This document shows positions 18,761 through 27,737 of a stretch of 61,447 bases of DNA, piece by piece; within the stretch, counting starts at the first letter, position 1, and every line of letters begins with the position of its first letter. Source of the stretch: Gammaproteobacteria bacterium RIFCSPHIGHO2_02_FULL_42_13. Its GTDB lineage: Bacteria; Pseudomonadota; Gammaproteobacteria; UBA12402. The DNA is taken from assembly GCA_001801405.1 (NCBI GenBank), contig MGXQ01000012.1, positions 156 through 61,602 of the forward strand, given 5' to 3'. Below the pieces are notes generated by a model. The model made no database searches and was not told where the DNA came from. It saw nothing but the letters and a program-made list of their open reading frames with translations. Both the position numbers and the translations under genes were made by a program.

Positions 18761-19922
18761 GTGTTGTTTCAAAAACTTTATTTAAGGTATGTGTTGAAAA
18801 TGATGCCTCAACAATTTTATCTAAAATACGCCGCGCTGAACACCCATCGCCAAATGGATTGTTGATTCGTGCCATTGCTTCATATCGCGCTGTATTATGC
18901 ATTAAATCTTCAACGACAGCAACAATACGCGCCGCATCAGTTCCCACCAAAATGGCTGTGCCCGCTTCAATGGCTTCAGGTCGCTCTGTCACATCACGCA
19001 TCACCAGCACCGGCTTGCCTAGCACGGGGCCCTCTTCCTGTATTCCACCAGAATCAGTCAAAATTAAATGCGCTCGCTGCATCAAATAAACAAAAGGCGC
19101 ATATTCCAATGGCGCAAGCAAATGAACGTTATCATATTTATCAAGCATTGCCCTCACGGGTTCTTGCACATGCGGATTTAAATGCACCGGATAAACAATA
19201 TGCCAATCAGGATGTTTTGACGCAATCGTTGCCAACGCCTTACAAATATTTAAAAAACCTTCGCCGAAACTCTCTCGACGATGCCCTGTCACAAGAATAA
19301 TGGGTTGTTTCGAATGCATCACTTTATTAATCGAGCTAAAAATATCACTCCAATCAGTTCTTAATTTATTTTTTTTACAAACCCATAACAATGCGTCAAT
19401 AACCGTATTCCCCGTCACGGTAATACAATCCACCGCAATATTTTCTCGCACCAAGTTATCGTATGATTTTTTAGTCGGCGCAAAATGATGATGCGCCAAT
19501 CGCGTAATCAATGTTCGATTCGCTTCTTCCGGAAAGGGCGCATATAAATCATACGTGCGCAATCCCGCTTCCACATGTCCTACAGGAATTTTGAAATAAA
19601 ATCCTGCCAATGCACCCATAAAAGCACTGGTCGTGTCGCCTTGTACAATAATATAATCAGGCTGCGCACGAAACAAAACCTCCTTCAACCCCGATAAAAT
19701 ACGACTCGTCATATCCAAGACATGCTGATTGGCCAACATAATATCAAGATCATAATCGGGCGTGATGTCAAATAACGCCAACATCTGATCCAACATCTCA
19801 CGATGTTGACCCGTCACGCAAACTTGCACGTCAAAACGCGAATCAACTCTAGCCGCATGAATAACGGGCGCTAACTTAATCGCTTCAGGTCGCGTGCCGA
19901 ATATAACCAGTAATTTCATCAT
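18753..19922 (-). CDS. wecB: UDP-N-acetylglucosamine 2-epimerase (non-hydrolysing)
   Basis: Interconverts UDP-GlcNAc and UDP-ManNAc. It has VIFGTRPEAIKLAPVI at the N-terminus, the family motifs GHVEAGLRTYD and FPEEANR, VTGHRRESFGEG, and the UDP-binding DSGGIQEEGP. Length 389 is slightly above the norm because of a short C-terminal tail. Two adjacent ATGs (19922, 19919) are possible; the first overlaps the stop of the upstream GT4. It is distinct from the hydrolysing 2-epimerase at 45106-46254. Confidence 0.95.
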   Translation of the reverse strand: MMKLLVIFGTRPEAIKLAPVIHAARVDSRFDVQVCVTGQHREMLDQMLALFDITPDYDLDIMLANQHVLDMTSRILSGLKEVLFRAQPDYIIVQGDTTSAFMGALAGFYFKIPVGHVEAGLRTYDLYAPFPEEANRTLITRLAHHHFAPTKKSYDNLVRENIAVDCITVTGNTVIDALLWVCKKNKLRTDWSDIFSSINKVMHSKQPIILVTGHRRESFGEGFLNICKALATIASKHPDWHIVYPVHLNPHVQEPVRAMLDKYDNVHLLAPLEYAPFVYLMQRAHLILTDSGGIQEEGPVLGKPVLVMRDVTERPEAIEAGTAILVGTDAARIVAVVEDLMHNTARYEAMARINNPFGDGCSARRILDKIVEASFSTHTLNKVFETTHE

Positions 19923-21055
19923 AATGATCTCAACACTTCATCAATAAATATGCCCGTTTTTTCTGCCGTCTTATTCCAAGAATAATTTTTTGCCCGTTGA
20001 TATGCTTTTTGAGCATATTGAAAACGCAAAGATTCATCATCGAGTAACTTCTTAATCGAACAGAAAATCTCATCTGTATCAGCAACCGTAAAGTATTCGC
20101 ACGCATTCTGCAATAATTCTTGCATGGGCTGCCCCTTCAAACAAACTATCGGCAATCCCGATGCTGCCGCTTCCAACAATGTATTGCCAAAGGTTTCACA
20201 ACGAGATGCAAAAATAAACAAATCTGCTCTGCGATAAAAATCTTTGATTTTAGGATAATGCCCTCCGTCTTCATATAATACTATATTACTCTTTGGATCA
20301 AGTTTATTTAATAGCCTCTGCAACCGCCTCAGTGCGGGCGGATATGCGGCGCCCACTAAACGCAATATCACCGGATACCCACCTTTCCTTAATTTAACAA
20401 CGGCTTTAACCACCGGATCCTGCTGTTTATAAAAATCAATTGTTGAAACATATAATAATTCGAACGGATTTTCGGCATTACAATGTTTGATCGATTTTTG
20501 ATGCCGGGGTTCAACATAAAAATCTTGACTAATCCCATGAGGGATAACACAAAATTTATTCATTGTAATGTGCGTTGATTTCTGCACAGCGCTCAAACTA
20601 TAATCCGTTAAAAAAATAATGCCGCTTGCTTTTTTAAAAGATCGTATCTGCGCATATCGCAATAACAATAACCGAAAAAACCGGAAATATCCAACGTAAC
20701 TGAAAATTTCCTTCCACAAAAACGGCAACATATTTTGACACATGACAATATAAGGAACTCGTTGCGCGTAACAAATACCGCCTGGAACAAATAATATATC
20801 ACACTGTCGTTCTGCCAGTTTAGGAAATTTAAATCCCTGCCACAAACTGCGATATAAAACATGTCGATTTAATATCGGTACAAACTGCAACTGCAACCAA
20901 TTCTTTTTTGGCAACTGCGACAATAATATATCTCCGCCCCAAACAAGAACGGCATCTATCCCATAAGCACGAGGATCCATATGCTTTAATAACTCAACCA
21001 GATGCACAACCCCACCGCCACTTCGAACATTTGATGCATCAATACCTAATCTCAT
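19919..21055 (-). CDS. GT4 family glycosyltransferase
   Basis: A 378-residue GT-B glycosyltransferase. The N-terminus reads RLGIDASNVRSGGGVVHLVEL, the acceptor-side glycine loop. The C-terminal half has LLYVSTIDFYKQQDPVVKA, the donor loop, and FASRCETFGNTLLEAAASG with the conserved glutamates. The ATG at 21055 overlaps the stop of the fusion gene upstream by four bases; the longer reading begins with TTG. It follows the DegT-FemAB fusion and precedes wecB, so it could transfer ManNAcA or the amino sugar made next door. That assignment is only positional. Confidence 0.85.
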   Translation of the reverse strand: MRLGIDASNVRSGGGVVHLVELLKHMDPRAYGIDAVLVWGGDILLSQLPKKNWLQLQFVPILNRHVLYRSLWQGFKFPKLAERQCDILFVPGGICYAQRVPYIVMCQNMLPFLWKEIFSYVGYFRFFRLLLLRYAQIRSFKKASGIIFLTDYSLSAVQKSTHITMNKFCVIPHGISQDFYVEPRHQKSIKHCNAENPFELLYVSTIDFYKQQDPVVKAVVKLRKGGYPVILRLVGAAYPPALRRLQRLLNKLDPKSNIVLYEDGGHYPKIKDFYRRADLFIFASRCETFGNTLLEAAASGLPIVCLKGQPMQELLQNACEYFTVADTDEIFCSIKKLLDDESLRFQYAQKAYQRAKNYSWNKTAEKTGIFIDEVLRSL

Positions 21056-23130
21056 AAACAAACAAACTCCCCCAACAACGAATACGCATCGCCCCTCACG
21101 CCCTGTTTAAAATGGCTAATCGCCTGCGTATTTTTCACATCAACGCCACCTAAATCAAAATAAGAACAATGAATGGATTTTAATTCCAAAATAGCGTGCC
21201 ATAACAATAAATTATTGACATGAATTTTTCGGCCAGCCTCACCATTCCAACCCACAAAATAGGTAGCGGTTTGTCCATGTCGATACACCAAGATGCCCGC
21301 AACATATTCACCTTGATATTTTGCGCGCAACGTCACAAAACACTCTGGATCGAGAGCCTGTTGAGACATATAATGAATAAGCTTTTCTGAAACACCCGAA
21401 AAATCTTTGCTTTCTTTAAAATCATGATATTTTTTTAATAGCCAAGTCAATGCATCCGCGCCATATTCAACTTCAACCGAAACCTCTAACTTTTCTGCGG
21501 AACAGAGTTGATTTCGCCATTTTCCCGCCAATTGTTTACGCAGCAAATCTTCCGATTGAGATAAATCTATCGTCACTGAAGAATAAGGTTGTTTCTTCAC
21601 GTGATAATAGCCTAAAAGCGACAATAAATAATAATGATTAATATCCTCAGATAACTCTGGCGCAATACTTAAAACTTTTCTACTTAAGATGCCAGAAAAT
21701 CTTTTTTTCAATAAAGATAAACAGGCTATTTTATCAAGATACCCTACGCTTGATGACAGCCAAACAGGCCCTCGATTAATGCGATACAAACAAAACAAAC
21801 CAAAAAGCTTCTTTTGCAATAATTGACAAACAGCAACGGGCACTTGATTTTTCAATATAATTAAATGGCTCACGCCCCACGCTTCTTCATGTTGCTTCGC
21901 CTCACCATATAAAGCTGACTGTAACAAATTAGAATATTGGACATGATGAAACAGTTTTTTATACTCGTCCGAATGATCTCCCATCAATGAATACATGGGC
22001 AGAATACATTTTAACTTAGACTTTATGTTCTTTTTAAGATAGCGCTTAAAGTAACGAGACAATGATAACGACTGATGCACCGGAAATGCAACCATAGCAG
22101 AGTAAAACCGTATGGCATCAACATGCAAAGAGTGCTCATTCATCACTTCCGGCGGCAAATCAGGCCATTTTTGCATCAAGCATGTTAACGCCCTGTTAAA
22201 CCCATGCTGTTCAATACCAGTAAAAACAGCCAAATACGGAATATGTTTGTCATCCCCCAACAAATACCCCTTCCCATCAAGATTTATCAGCATATCATAA
22301 AATTGACGATTTTCACGCCGCCGCTTTTTAATGGCATCAATATCTTGCAATTCAATATACAATAATTTTTTTACAAATGGATGCATGGCGGACAAAGTTG
22401 AATAACGCTGTACGGATGTTTGTGCCGGCGTTTTACTATAGGTAAAAAACAAAGGGATAACTTTCTGAATCAATCGTTTTAAAATCCACGGAAAAACAGC
22501 CGGCGCATGATAAGCAAAACATTTTATAACGTTAGTCATTATCTCTGCCGAATTGTTCAGACTTGGATATAATCGCTTAATTTTTTTCGGAGACATCACA
22601 CAAATCGAACCCTGCGGAACCGCTAATAATTTATGGGGGCTATAAAGCGTAAAATGCCCCGCGCTCCCGATTTCATCTGTTGGACAAAGCACATGAGCAG
22701 CATCCTCGACAATTAACGATTGATATTGCTCGCAAAATCGTTTGGCTCCAACAAGATCCGATGGTTGTCCAAAATAATGCACTAACACAAAAATATCTGG
22801 CTTAGCCATTTTCGCTAACGCATGACATAAATCCCATTTTGGCATTAAATCTTTGTCGACAGAGTAAAACTTGATCGTCGCTGATGTGGCGCGCACCAAA
22901 CTCAACGCTTCATTACAAAAATAATCCGGAAACCAAATAACTGGCGACGCATCAAACGCTTTCTGCCACCAAAGCACAATCGCTTTTAACGCCCAACTCG
23001 AGCGTGATAACCAAAAAGATTTTCCTCCCAACGTTTGCCAATATGCCGATAACTGATCGTCGGATGGAACACTTTTAAAAATAGCTAAAAGCAAATTTTT
23101 TAATTTTGGCAGCGGTGCCTGCGTCAACAT
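21052..23130 (-). CDS. Fusion: DegT-like PLP aminotransferase domain + FemAB/GNAT-like acyltransferase domain
   Basis: A 692-residue fusion. Residues 1 to about 365 have the DegT/DnrJ/EryC1/StrS fold: a DYFCNEAL segment, VEDAAHVL with Asp143 to contact the PLP pyridine nitrogen, and TLYSPHKLLAVPQGS with Lys167 as the likely Schiff-base lysine. From about residue 375 the FemAB/GNAT pattern appears: HYSNLLQSALYG, QVPVAVCQLLQKK, INRGPVW, and the closing FDLGGVDVKNTQAISHFKQG. Both halves look complete. The simplest reading is amination of a keto sugar followed by N-acylation with an aminoacyl or acyl group on one polypeptide. The usual GT4 and GT2 genes flank it with overlaps. Confidence 0.8.
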   Translation of the reverse strand: MLTQAPLPKLKNLLLAIFKSVPSDDQLSAYWQTLGGKSFWLSRSSWALKAIVLWWQKAFDASPVIWFPDYFCNEALSLVRATSATIKFYSVDKDLMPKWDLCHALAKMAKPDIFVLVHYFGQPSDLVGAKRFCEQYQSLIVEDAAHVLCPTDEIGSAGHFTLYSPHKLLAVPQGSICVMSPKKIKRLYPSLNNSAEIMTNVIKCFAYHAPAVFPWILKRLIQKVIPLFFTYSKTPAQTSVQRYSTLSAMHPFVKKLLYIELQDIDAIKKRRRENRQFYDMLINLDGKGYLLGDDKHIPYLAVFTGIEQHGFNRALTCLMQKWPDLPPEVMNEHSLHVDAIRFYSAMVAFPVHQSLSLSRYFKRYLKKNIKSKLKCILPMYSLMGDHSDEYKKLFHHVQYSNLLQSALYGEAKQHEEAWGVSHLIILKNQVPVAVCQLLQKKLFGLFCLYRINRGPVWLSSSVGYLDKIACLSLLKKRFSGILSRKVLSIAPELSEDINHYYLLSLLGYYHVKKQPYSSVTIDLSQSEDLLRKQLAGKWRNQLCSAEKLEVSVEVEYGADALTWLLKKYHDFKESKDFSGVSEKLIHYMSQQALDPECFVTLRAKYQGEYVAGILVYRHGQTATYFVGWNGEAGRKIHVNNLLLWHAILELKSIHCSYFDLGGVDVKNTQAISHFKQGVRGDAYSLLGEFVCL

Positions 23131-24884
23131 AATTTTTCCATCATCGAATCTAATTTTTCTCGTGCACGCCTATAATGAAATCTCAAGCCGCCCTCTGCTA
23201 AAAAACGCGCATAATGAACACCCAAACCAAGATCCATAGATTCGCGATAAAATACGCGGGACCGCGCACAATAGTTGCCTCGAACACCAGAATAAACATA
23301 TCGATAATGCTTTAATGCCAAAGATAATGCAACAGAATTAATGCTATCAACATCCCCCAGTGGATACGCAAAATGCTCAATCGATTGTTGCAATTGCGCT
23401 TCTAATATTTTTTTGCTTTGCGCCACTTCATAAAACAACTCTTCCGGCGATATAATTTTCGATAAACACGCATGCGTCATCGTATGCGAACCAATCGTAT
23501 GACCCGATCGAATAAGCCAGCGCAAATCGTCCCAGCTCATCGGCGCCATATCACCCGAAATATCCATCGCACGAAGCCGCAGTCGATTTTGCATAAACGC
23601 TATTTGCATTACACGATCAGCACAATCCACAAAACTCGGCGGTACAAAAAATAACGCTTTAATGTTAAGCGGGGTTAAAATTTCTTTCGCTACATGAAAA
23701 TTTGACTTAAATCCATCATCAAAACTTAATAGCAATTGGTGTCCAACAACCGTTTTATCTCCCCGTGCAATTTGCTCAAATTCATTCGGCGTAATCAATT
23801 GATAATGTTTTTGCAAAAATTGCATTTGTGCCCTGAAAGAATCAAACAAATGGTTTGGAATATCATGATAAAGCAAAATGCTTAAAGAATTATTCAGCAA
23901 CGGATTAACCACTGACCGGCAACGCTTAAGCCCCAATAAAAAAGGCAATGAATAGGCGAGTACATGACGAAATCGCATGAGCATTTCCCACATTAACCTA
24001 CCTAAACACACGCACATATGAACCCACGCTTTCCATGAAAACGGATTATAGCTAATCGCACGACGTAAATATTTACTCACTTGACGATATGGATCACCAT
24101 TTTTCATGAGCATTTTTCCACACATCCTATTTGCATTGGCGTAACAGTTTCTCATCAAAAAACGATAATATATATTTTTCGGTTGCCAATCCCTAAAATG
24201 CCGATCAAACAAACAGGTTACATGCGCGCAATGTTTTTCAATTTTTGCCGAAAAGCTGTCGTCGTGTATTCTAAAATATCCCAAAACATCATGCAAAAAA
24301 ACCATCTTACAACTCTTGCGCGCTAAGCGAAGCCACAAATCATAGTCTTCTACGCCCGCCAAACACGGTTCCTCAGAAAAACCATTAACACGCAAAAGAC
24401 TATTTTTTTTGAGCGTCACCGCCGACGTGGATAAGGCATTGCCTTTAAACAGCAGCTTTTTATAATCGAATTGCGCGCCGTATTTTAAAACCTTTGTTTT
24501 TTTATTCCTTGCATACAACCATTCATCGTGACAAACCAAATCAACATCGGCATGTTCATTAACATAATTTAACACGATTTCTAATTTATTTGTTTCCCAC
24601 CAATCATCCGAATCCAAAAAAGCAATTAACTCTGCGCGCGCGTGGCGCACCCCCTCGTTTCTAGCCGCACCGATAATCCCTTTGTTAGCAAAATTGACCA
24701 GGGTAAAGCGCTCATCCTTCATGGACTGCACCACATCAATCGTATCATCATTCGAAAAATTATTAACGATAATCACTTCCCAATCTGGTCGCGTTTGATC
24801 AAGAATCGACTGAAGACATATTTTCAAATATTGCGCTTGATTATAAGTCGGGATAACAATGGATACTGACAACTCATGGATCAT
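23124..24884 (-). CDS. Fusion: GT2 glycosyltransferase + polysaccharide deacetylase
   Basis: Residues 1 to about 300 are a GT-A fold family 2 glycosyltransferase: VSIVIPTYNQAQYL, NNFSNDDT, AFLDSDDWW with the metal-binding acidic motif. From about residue 335 a NodB-type carbohydrate esterase 4 domain follows: LLYHDIPNHL, LLSFDDGFKSN (first metal motif) and IGSHTMTHACL (the two zinc histidines), then AYPLGDVDS. Both active sites appear intact. The protein could add a HexNAc and then deacetylate it, or the domains may act separately. Two ATGs three bases apart (24887, 24884) are possible. It overlaps the DegT-FemAB gene by seven bases. Confidence 0.85.
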   Translation of the reverse strand: MIHELSVSIVIPTYNQAQYLKICLQSILDQTRPDWEVIIVNNFSNDDTIDVVQSMKDERFTLVNFANKGIIGAARNEGVRHARAELIAFLDSDDWWETNKLEIVLNYVNEHADVDLVCHDEWLYARNKKTKVLKYGAQFDYKKLLFKGNALSTSAVTLKKNSLLRVNGFSEEPCLAGVEDYDLWLRLARKSCKMVFLHDVLGYFRIHDDSFSAKIEKHCAHVTCLFDRHFRDWQPKNIYYRFLMRNCYANANRMCGKMLMKNGDPYRQVSKYLRRAISYNPFSWKAWVHMCVCLGRLMWEMLMRFRHVLAYSLPFLLGLKRCRSVVNPLLNNSLSILLYHDIPNHLFDSFRAQMQFLQKHYQLITPNEFEQIARGDKTVVGHQLLLSFDDGFKSNFHVAKEILTPLNIKALFFVPPSFVDCADRVMQIAFMQNRLRLRAMDISGDMAPMSWDDLRWLIRSGHTIGSHTMTHACLSKIISPEELFYEVAQSKKILEAQLQQSIEHFAYPLGDVDSINSVALSLALKHYRYVYSGVRGNYCARSRVFYRESMDLGLGVHYARFLAEGGLRFHYRRAREKLDSMMEKLC

Positions 24885-24892
24885 CATACAAA

Positions 24893-25879
24893 TTACTTCT
24901 TAAATTTCTGGTCACAAAACAACAGCGTTTCATCAATTGCATCATCAATCTGTCGTGTTAACTCAAATCCCGTCGACTTTAACTTATCAATGTTATAGGC
25001 CAGTTTGTCTGTTTGATCAGCCGACGATTGAGCGCCTACACACAAAGGTGGTTTATAGCCGAAAAGAGTCTTGCAACGCTTCTGAATTAATTCAGCGATC
25101 TCTTTAATTTGCATCGAACATTCACCGCCTAAATTAAAAAGACCATCTTGCAGCTGATCACGCGGCAACCCAACTAAATGCGACACGGCTCTACTGACAT
25201 CGGTTAGCGTTATAAAATCGCGATATTGCAATCCCGCTGACCGCAATGTGATCTGCTTATTCATTACTGCCTGGCGACATAAATCATTCACAACAAGCGT
25301 CCATCGCCCACCAGATGCCGAAATAGGCGCACCAAATCCATTGGATAGCCGCACAACAAGTCCTTCTATTTCTTTGCGTTGAGCCGCCGCTAACACATGC
25401 TCTCCTGCCGCTTTATGCGTAACCGCATATGCCCCTACCGGTCGCGTTACGGTTAATTCATTAATCTCACCCGCCAAAGGAGCTCCATACACATGCGCTG
25501 TAGAAAAATAAATAAATCGTTTAACATTGCAATGTTTAGCACTTTCAAGTACTTTAAACGTCCCACGCTCATTCACTCTAACCGCATGTTTGGCATCCTT
25601 CGCACAATCGACTTCATGTAATGCAGCTAAATGCAAAATGACATCGATGTCCTGACATGCTCGTTCAATATCATCATCATTAACAAGATCCATCTCAACC
25701 ACGTCGCCCTTTGCGAGCCAACCTGGCTTTTGTATGCCCCGTCTATGCGTGGTTAAACGTAAATTCACCTCGGGATGATTTTTAGAAAAATATTGCGCCA
25801 CTCTGCCACCCACATAGCCCAAACCCCCTGTAATTAAAATACGCTGATGTTGCAATAATGGATCCATAGCACTACTCAT
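24893..25879 (-). CDS. NAD-dependent epimerase/dehydratase (nucleotide-sugar SDR)
   Basis: A 328-residue extended SDR. It has ILITGGLGYVGGRVAQYF for NAD(P) binding, IDVILHLAALHEVD, FIYFSTAHVYGAP and the catalytic YAVTHK. The ATG at 25879 overlaps the rfbF stop (ATGA), so I prefer it to a TTG further up. Coupling to rfbF suggests it acts on a CDP-glucose derivative, for example as a 4-keto reductase or epimerase. CDP-abequose/paratose-type synthases belong to this superfamily, but identity is not resolvable by eye. Confidence 0.82.
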   Translation of the reverse strand: MSSAMDPLLQHQRILITGGLGYVGGRVAQYFSKNHPEVNLRLTTHRRGIQKPGWLAKGDVVEMDLVNDDDIERACQDIDVILHLAALHEVDCAKDAKHAVRVNERGTFKVLESAKHCNVKRFIYFSTAHVYGAPLAGEINELTVTRPVGAYAVTHKAAGEHVLAAAQRKEIEGLVVRLSNGFGAPISASGGRWTLVVNDLCRQAVMNKQITLRSAGLQYRDFITLTDVSRAVSHLVGLPRDQLQDGLFNLGGECSMQIKEIAELIQKRCKTLFGYKPPLCVGAQSSADQTDKLAYNIDKLKSTGFELTRQIDDAIDETLLFCDQKFKK

Positions 25880-26661
25880 TCCCAAATGACCCAAGGCGCT
25901 TTACCCGCATCATACAGTCCATTTAATAAAGAATATTCGCGGTAGGTATCCATCGGTTGCCAAAAACCACCATGCTCATACAACATCATCTGCCGATCAG
26001 CGACTAATTTTTTTATCGGTTCTTGCTCAAACACCAACGCTTCGTCGTCACTTAAATAATTAAATATTTCACGACGACAGACAAAAAAACCGCCATTGAT
26101 ACAACCACCCGTGGATTGCGGTTTTTCGTTAAATTCAGTTACCAACCCCGCGGGGTCACTCATTAACTCACCAAAGCGACCCGGGGGATGCACGCCGGTC
26201 ATTGTTAAAATTTTTCCGTGGGATAAATGAAATGCGAGTAATTTATCTAAATCAATATCACCCACACCATCCCCATAGGTCAGCATAAAATGTTCGTCAT
26301 CCACGATATATTTTTTAATCCGCTTAATTCGAGCACCCGTCATTGCGTTCAACCCAGTTTCTGCCAATGTCACCTGCCAATCCGCTTCTTCATGCTTCCC
26401 ATGATATTCAACTCGCTTCGAATCTCCTAAAAAAACAGTATAATCACACATATGTGCTTTGTAATTACGAAAAAAATCCTTAATCACATCGGACTGATAT
26501 CCTAAACACAGCACAAATTCTTTATGATTCCAGCACGCATAGTATTTCATGATATGCCAAAGAATTGGAAAAGAACCAACCGGAATCATTGGTTTAGGAA
26601 TATTCTCCACAACACCACGAATTCTCGTGCCTTGACCTCCACATAAAATAACCGTTTTCAT
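25876..26661 (-). CDS. rfbF: Glucose-1-phosphate cytidylyltransferase
   Basis: Makes CDP-glucose from CTP and glucose-1-phosphate. The signature LCGGQGTRIRGVVENIPKPM is followed by GSFPILWHIMKYYA and the family-specific FLGDSKRVEYHG, TYGDGVGDIDLDKL and GGFWQPMDTYREYSLL. At 261 residues it is full length. The ribosome site AAGGAG is strong. Its normal partner, CDP-glucose 4,6-dehydratase (rfbG), is not adjacent but 15 kb away at 41175-42272, which indicates rearrangement of a CDP-deoxysugar cassette. Confidence 0.95.
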   Translation of the reverse strand: MKTVILCGGQGTRIRGVVENIPKPMIPVGSFPILWHIMKYYACWNHKEFVLCLGYQSDVIKDFFRNYKAHMCDYTVFLGDSKRVEYHGKHEEADWQVTLAETGLNAMTGARIKRIKKYIVDDEHFMLTYGDGVGDIDLDKLLAFHLSHGKILTMTGVHPPGRFGELMSDPAGLVTEFNEKPQSTGGCINGGFFVCRREIFNYLSDDEALVFEQEPIKKLVADRQMMLYEHGGFWQPMDTYREYSLLNGLYDAGKAPWVIWE

Positions 26662-27572
26662 TGAAGCTCCTTTTTTAATCGTCTCATGATATTTCTCGAA
26701 AATAGAGCAGCAAGCTTCACATAGCCATTGTGATTTTTACGCATCAACGACCATAACACATGCCACGAACCCACATCCGACCAACCAGCATCTAGCGGCA
26801 CAATCACAGCATCTGTTGTTTTTTCCATGACTGCATAATCGATGGATTCTTTTTTACATGCCGCAAATAGTGTTTCATCTAAATAAATATGTGATGCTTC
26901 ACGTCGGCTGTTTTTTAATGCTTCTCGACAAATTTTATAAATGTCAGGAGCATGCATTTCAATGGCGTGTAAAACAATAGATGCTCGAAATAAAAACATG
27001 CCACTATTCCAATAATACCCCCCTTGCGCTAAATATTGTTCAGCCAATTGTTGCGGCGGTTTTTCTACAAATCGTTTAATAACATAGGCATCCTCACAAC
27101 GCTCCCCTGTTTGAATATAACCATAACCTGTTTCCGGTGCATGAGGCACAATGCCAAACGTCACTAATTTATTCTTTTCTGCGTGAGCACAAGCAATCGC
27201 TATCGCTTTATAAAAAATGTCCTGATTCTGAATCAAATGATCAGAAGGCAATACAAATAAAATAGGATCTTGGCCATTTTCCATCGCCCTTAAAGCAGCA
27301 ATCGCAATCGCTGGCGCCGTGTTGCGTCCAACCGGTTCTAAAATGATAGTCGCTTGAGCACCCATCAATTGCTCATCCAATAAAGCGCGATGCGACAGAC
27401 TACCTATCACCATTGGCGAAGACATCGCTGGATACTGCGCAATACGATTCATCGTTTCTTGTAATAAGCTTTTGTCGCTAAACAGGGGCAGAAATTGCTT
27501 CGGTCGTTTCGGCGTAGATAAAGGCCTTAAACGCTCGCCTATTCCACCGGCTAATATGACAGGTATCAACAT
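26658..27572 (-). CDS. manC: Mannose-1-phosphate guanylyltransferase, shortened at the C-terminus
   Basis: The nucleotidyltransferase domain is intact: VILAGGIGERLRPLSTPKRP, FVLPSDHLI, FVEKPP, YYWNSGMFLF and VPLDAGWSDVGSWHVLW. It would make GDP-mannose from GTP and mannose-1-phosphate. After SLMRKNHNGY (about residue 285) the usual beta-helix segment is missing. A basic tail, KLAALFSRNIMRRLKKELQ, ends the protein at 304 residues just where rfbF starts. The C-terminal isomerase domain of type II enzymes is also absent. The junction looks like a recombination scar; activity is uncertain. No GDP-mannose 4,6-dehydratase is visible in the window. Confidence 0.8.
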   Translation of the reverse strand: MLIPVILAGGIGERLRPLSTPKRPKQFLPLFSDKSLLQETMNRIAQYPAMSSPMVIGSLSHRALLDEQLMGAQATIILEPVGRNTAPAIAIAALRAMENGQDPILFVLPSDHLIQNQDIFYKAIAIACAHAEKNKLVTFGIVPHAPETGYGYIQTGERCEDAYVIKRFVEKPPQQLAEQYLAQGGYYWNSGMFLFRASIVLHAIEMHAPDIYKICREALKNSRREASHIYLDETLFAACKKESIDYAVMEKTTDAVIVPLDAGWSDVGSWHVLWSLMRKNHNGYVKLAALFSRNIMRRLKKELQ

Positions 27573-27707
27573 AGAATTTTGCTCGCGAAAAAAGCACTAT
27601 TTTACTGTATCAACAGGGGAATGCCAAGAAAAGCTCAAGCATATCTATCCCCTTCATAATCGGCCGGGTAAATATTATCCGACTTCTTGTTGCTCCAGCG
27701 CCCTTGA

Positions 27708-27727
27708 CTCCGCTGCAAGCAGCGGAG
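27708..27727. repeat. Perfect palindrome in the gap between manC and a GT2 gene
   Basis: CTCCGCTGC and GCAGCGGAG form a 9-bp stem with an AA loop. The core CCGCTGCAAGCAG matches the inverse of the hairpin at 40043-40063, so these are two copies of one dispersed palindrome family. There is no T-run after the stem on either strand. The 165-base gap that holds it (27573-27737) contains no gene. Confidence 0.55.
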
Positions 27728-27737
27728 ATTTCTTACT

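Noticed and set aside
27708..27727. Intrinsic terminator after the GT2 gene
   Set aside because: The stem is perfect but no T-run follows on either strand, so I list it only as a repeat.
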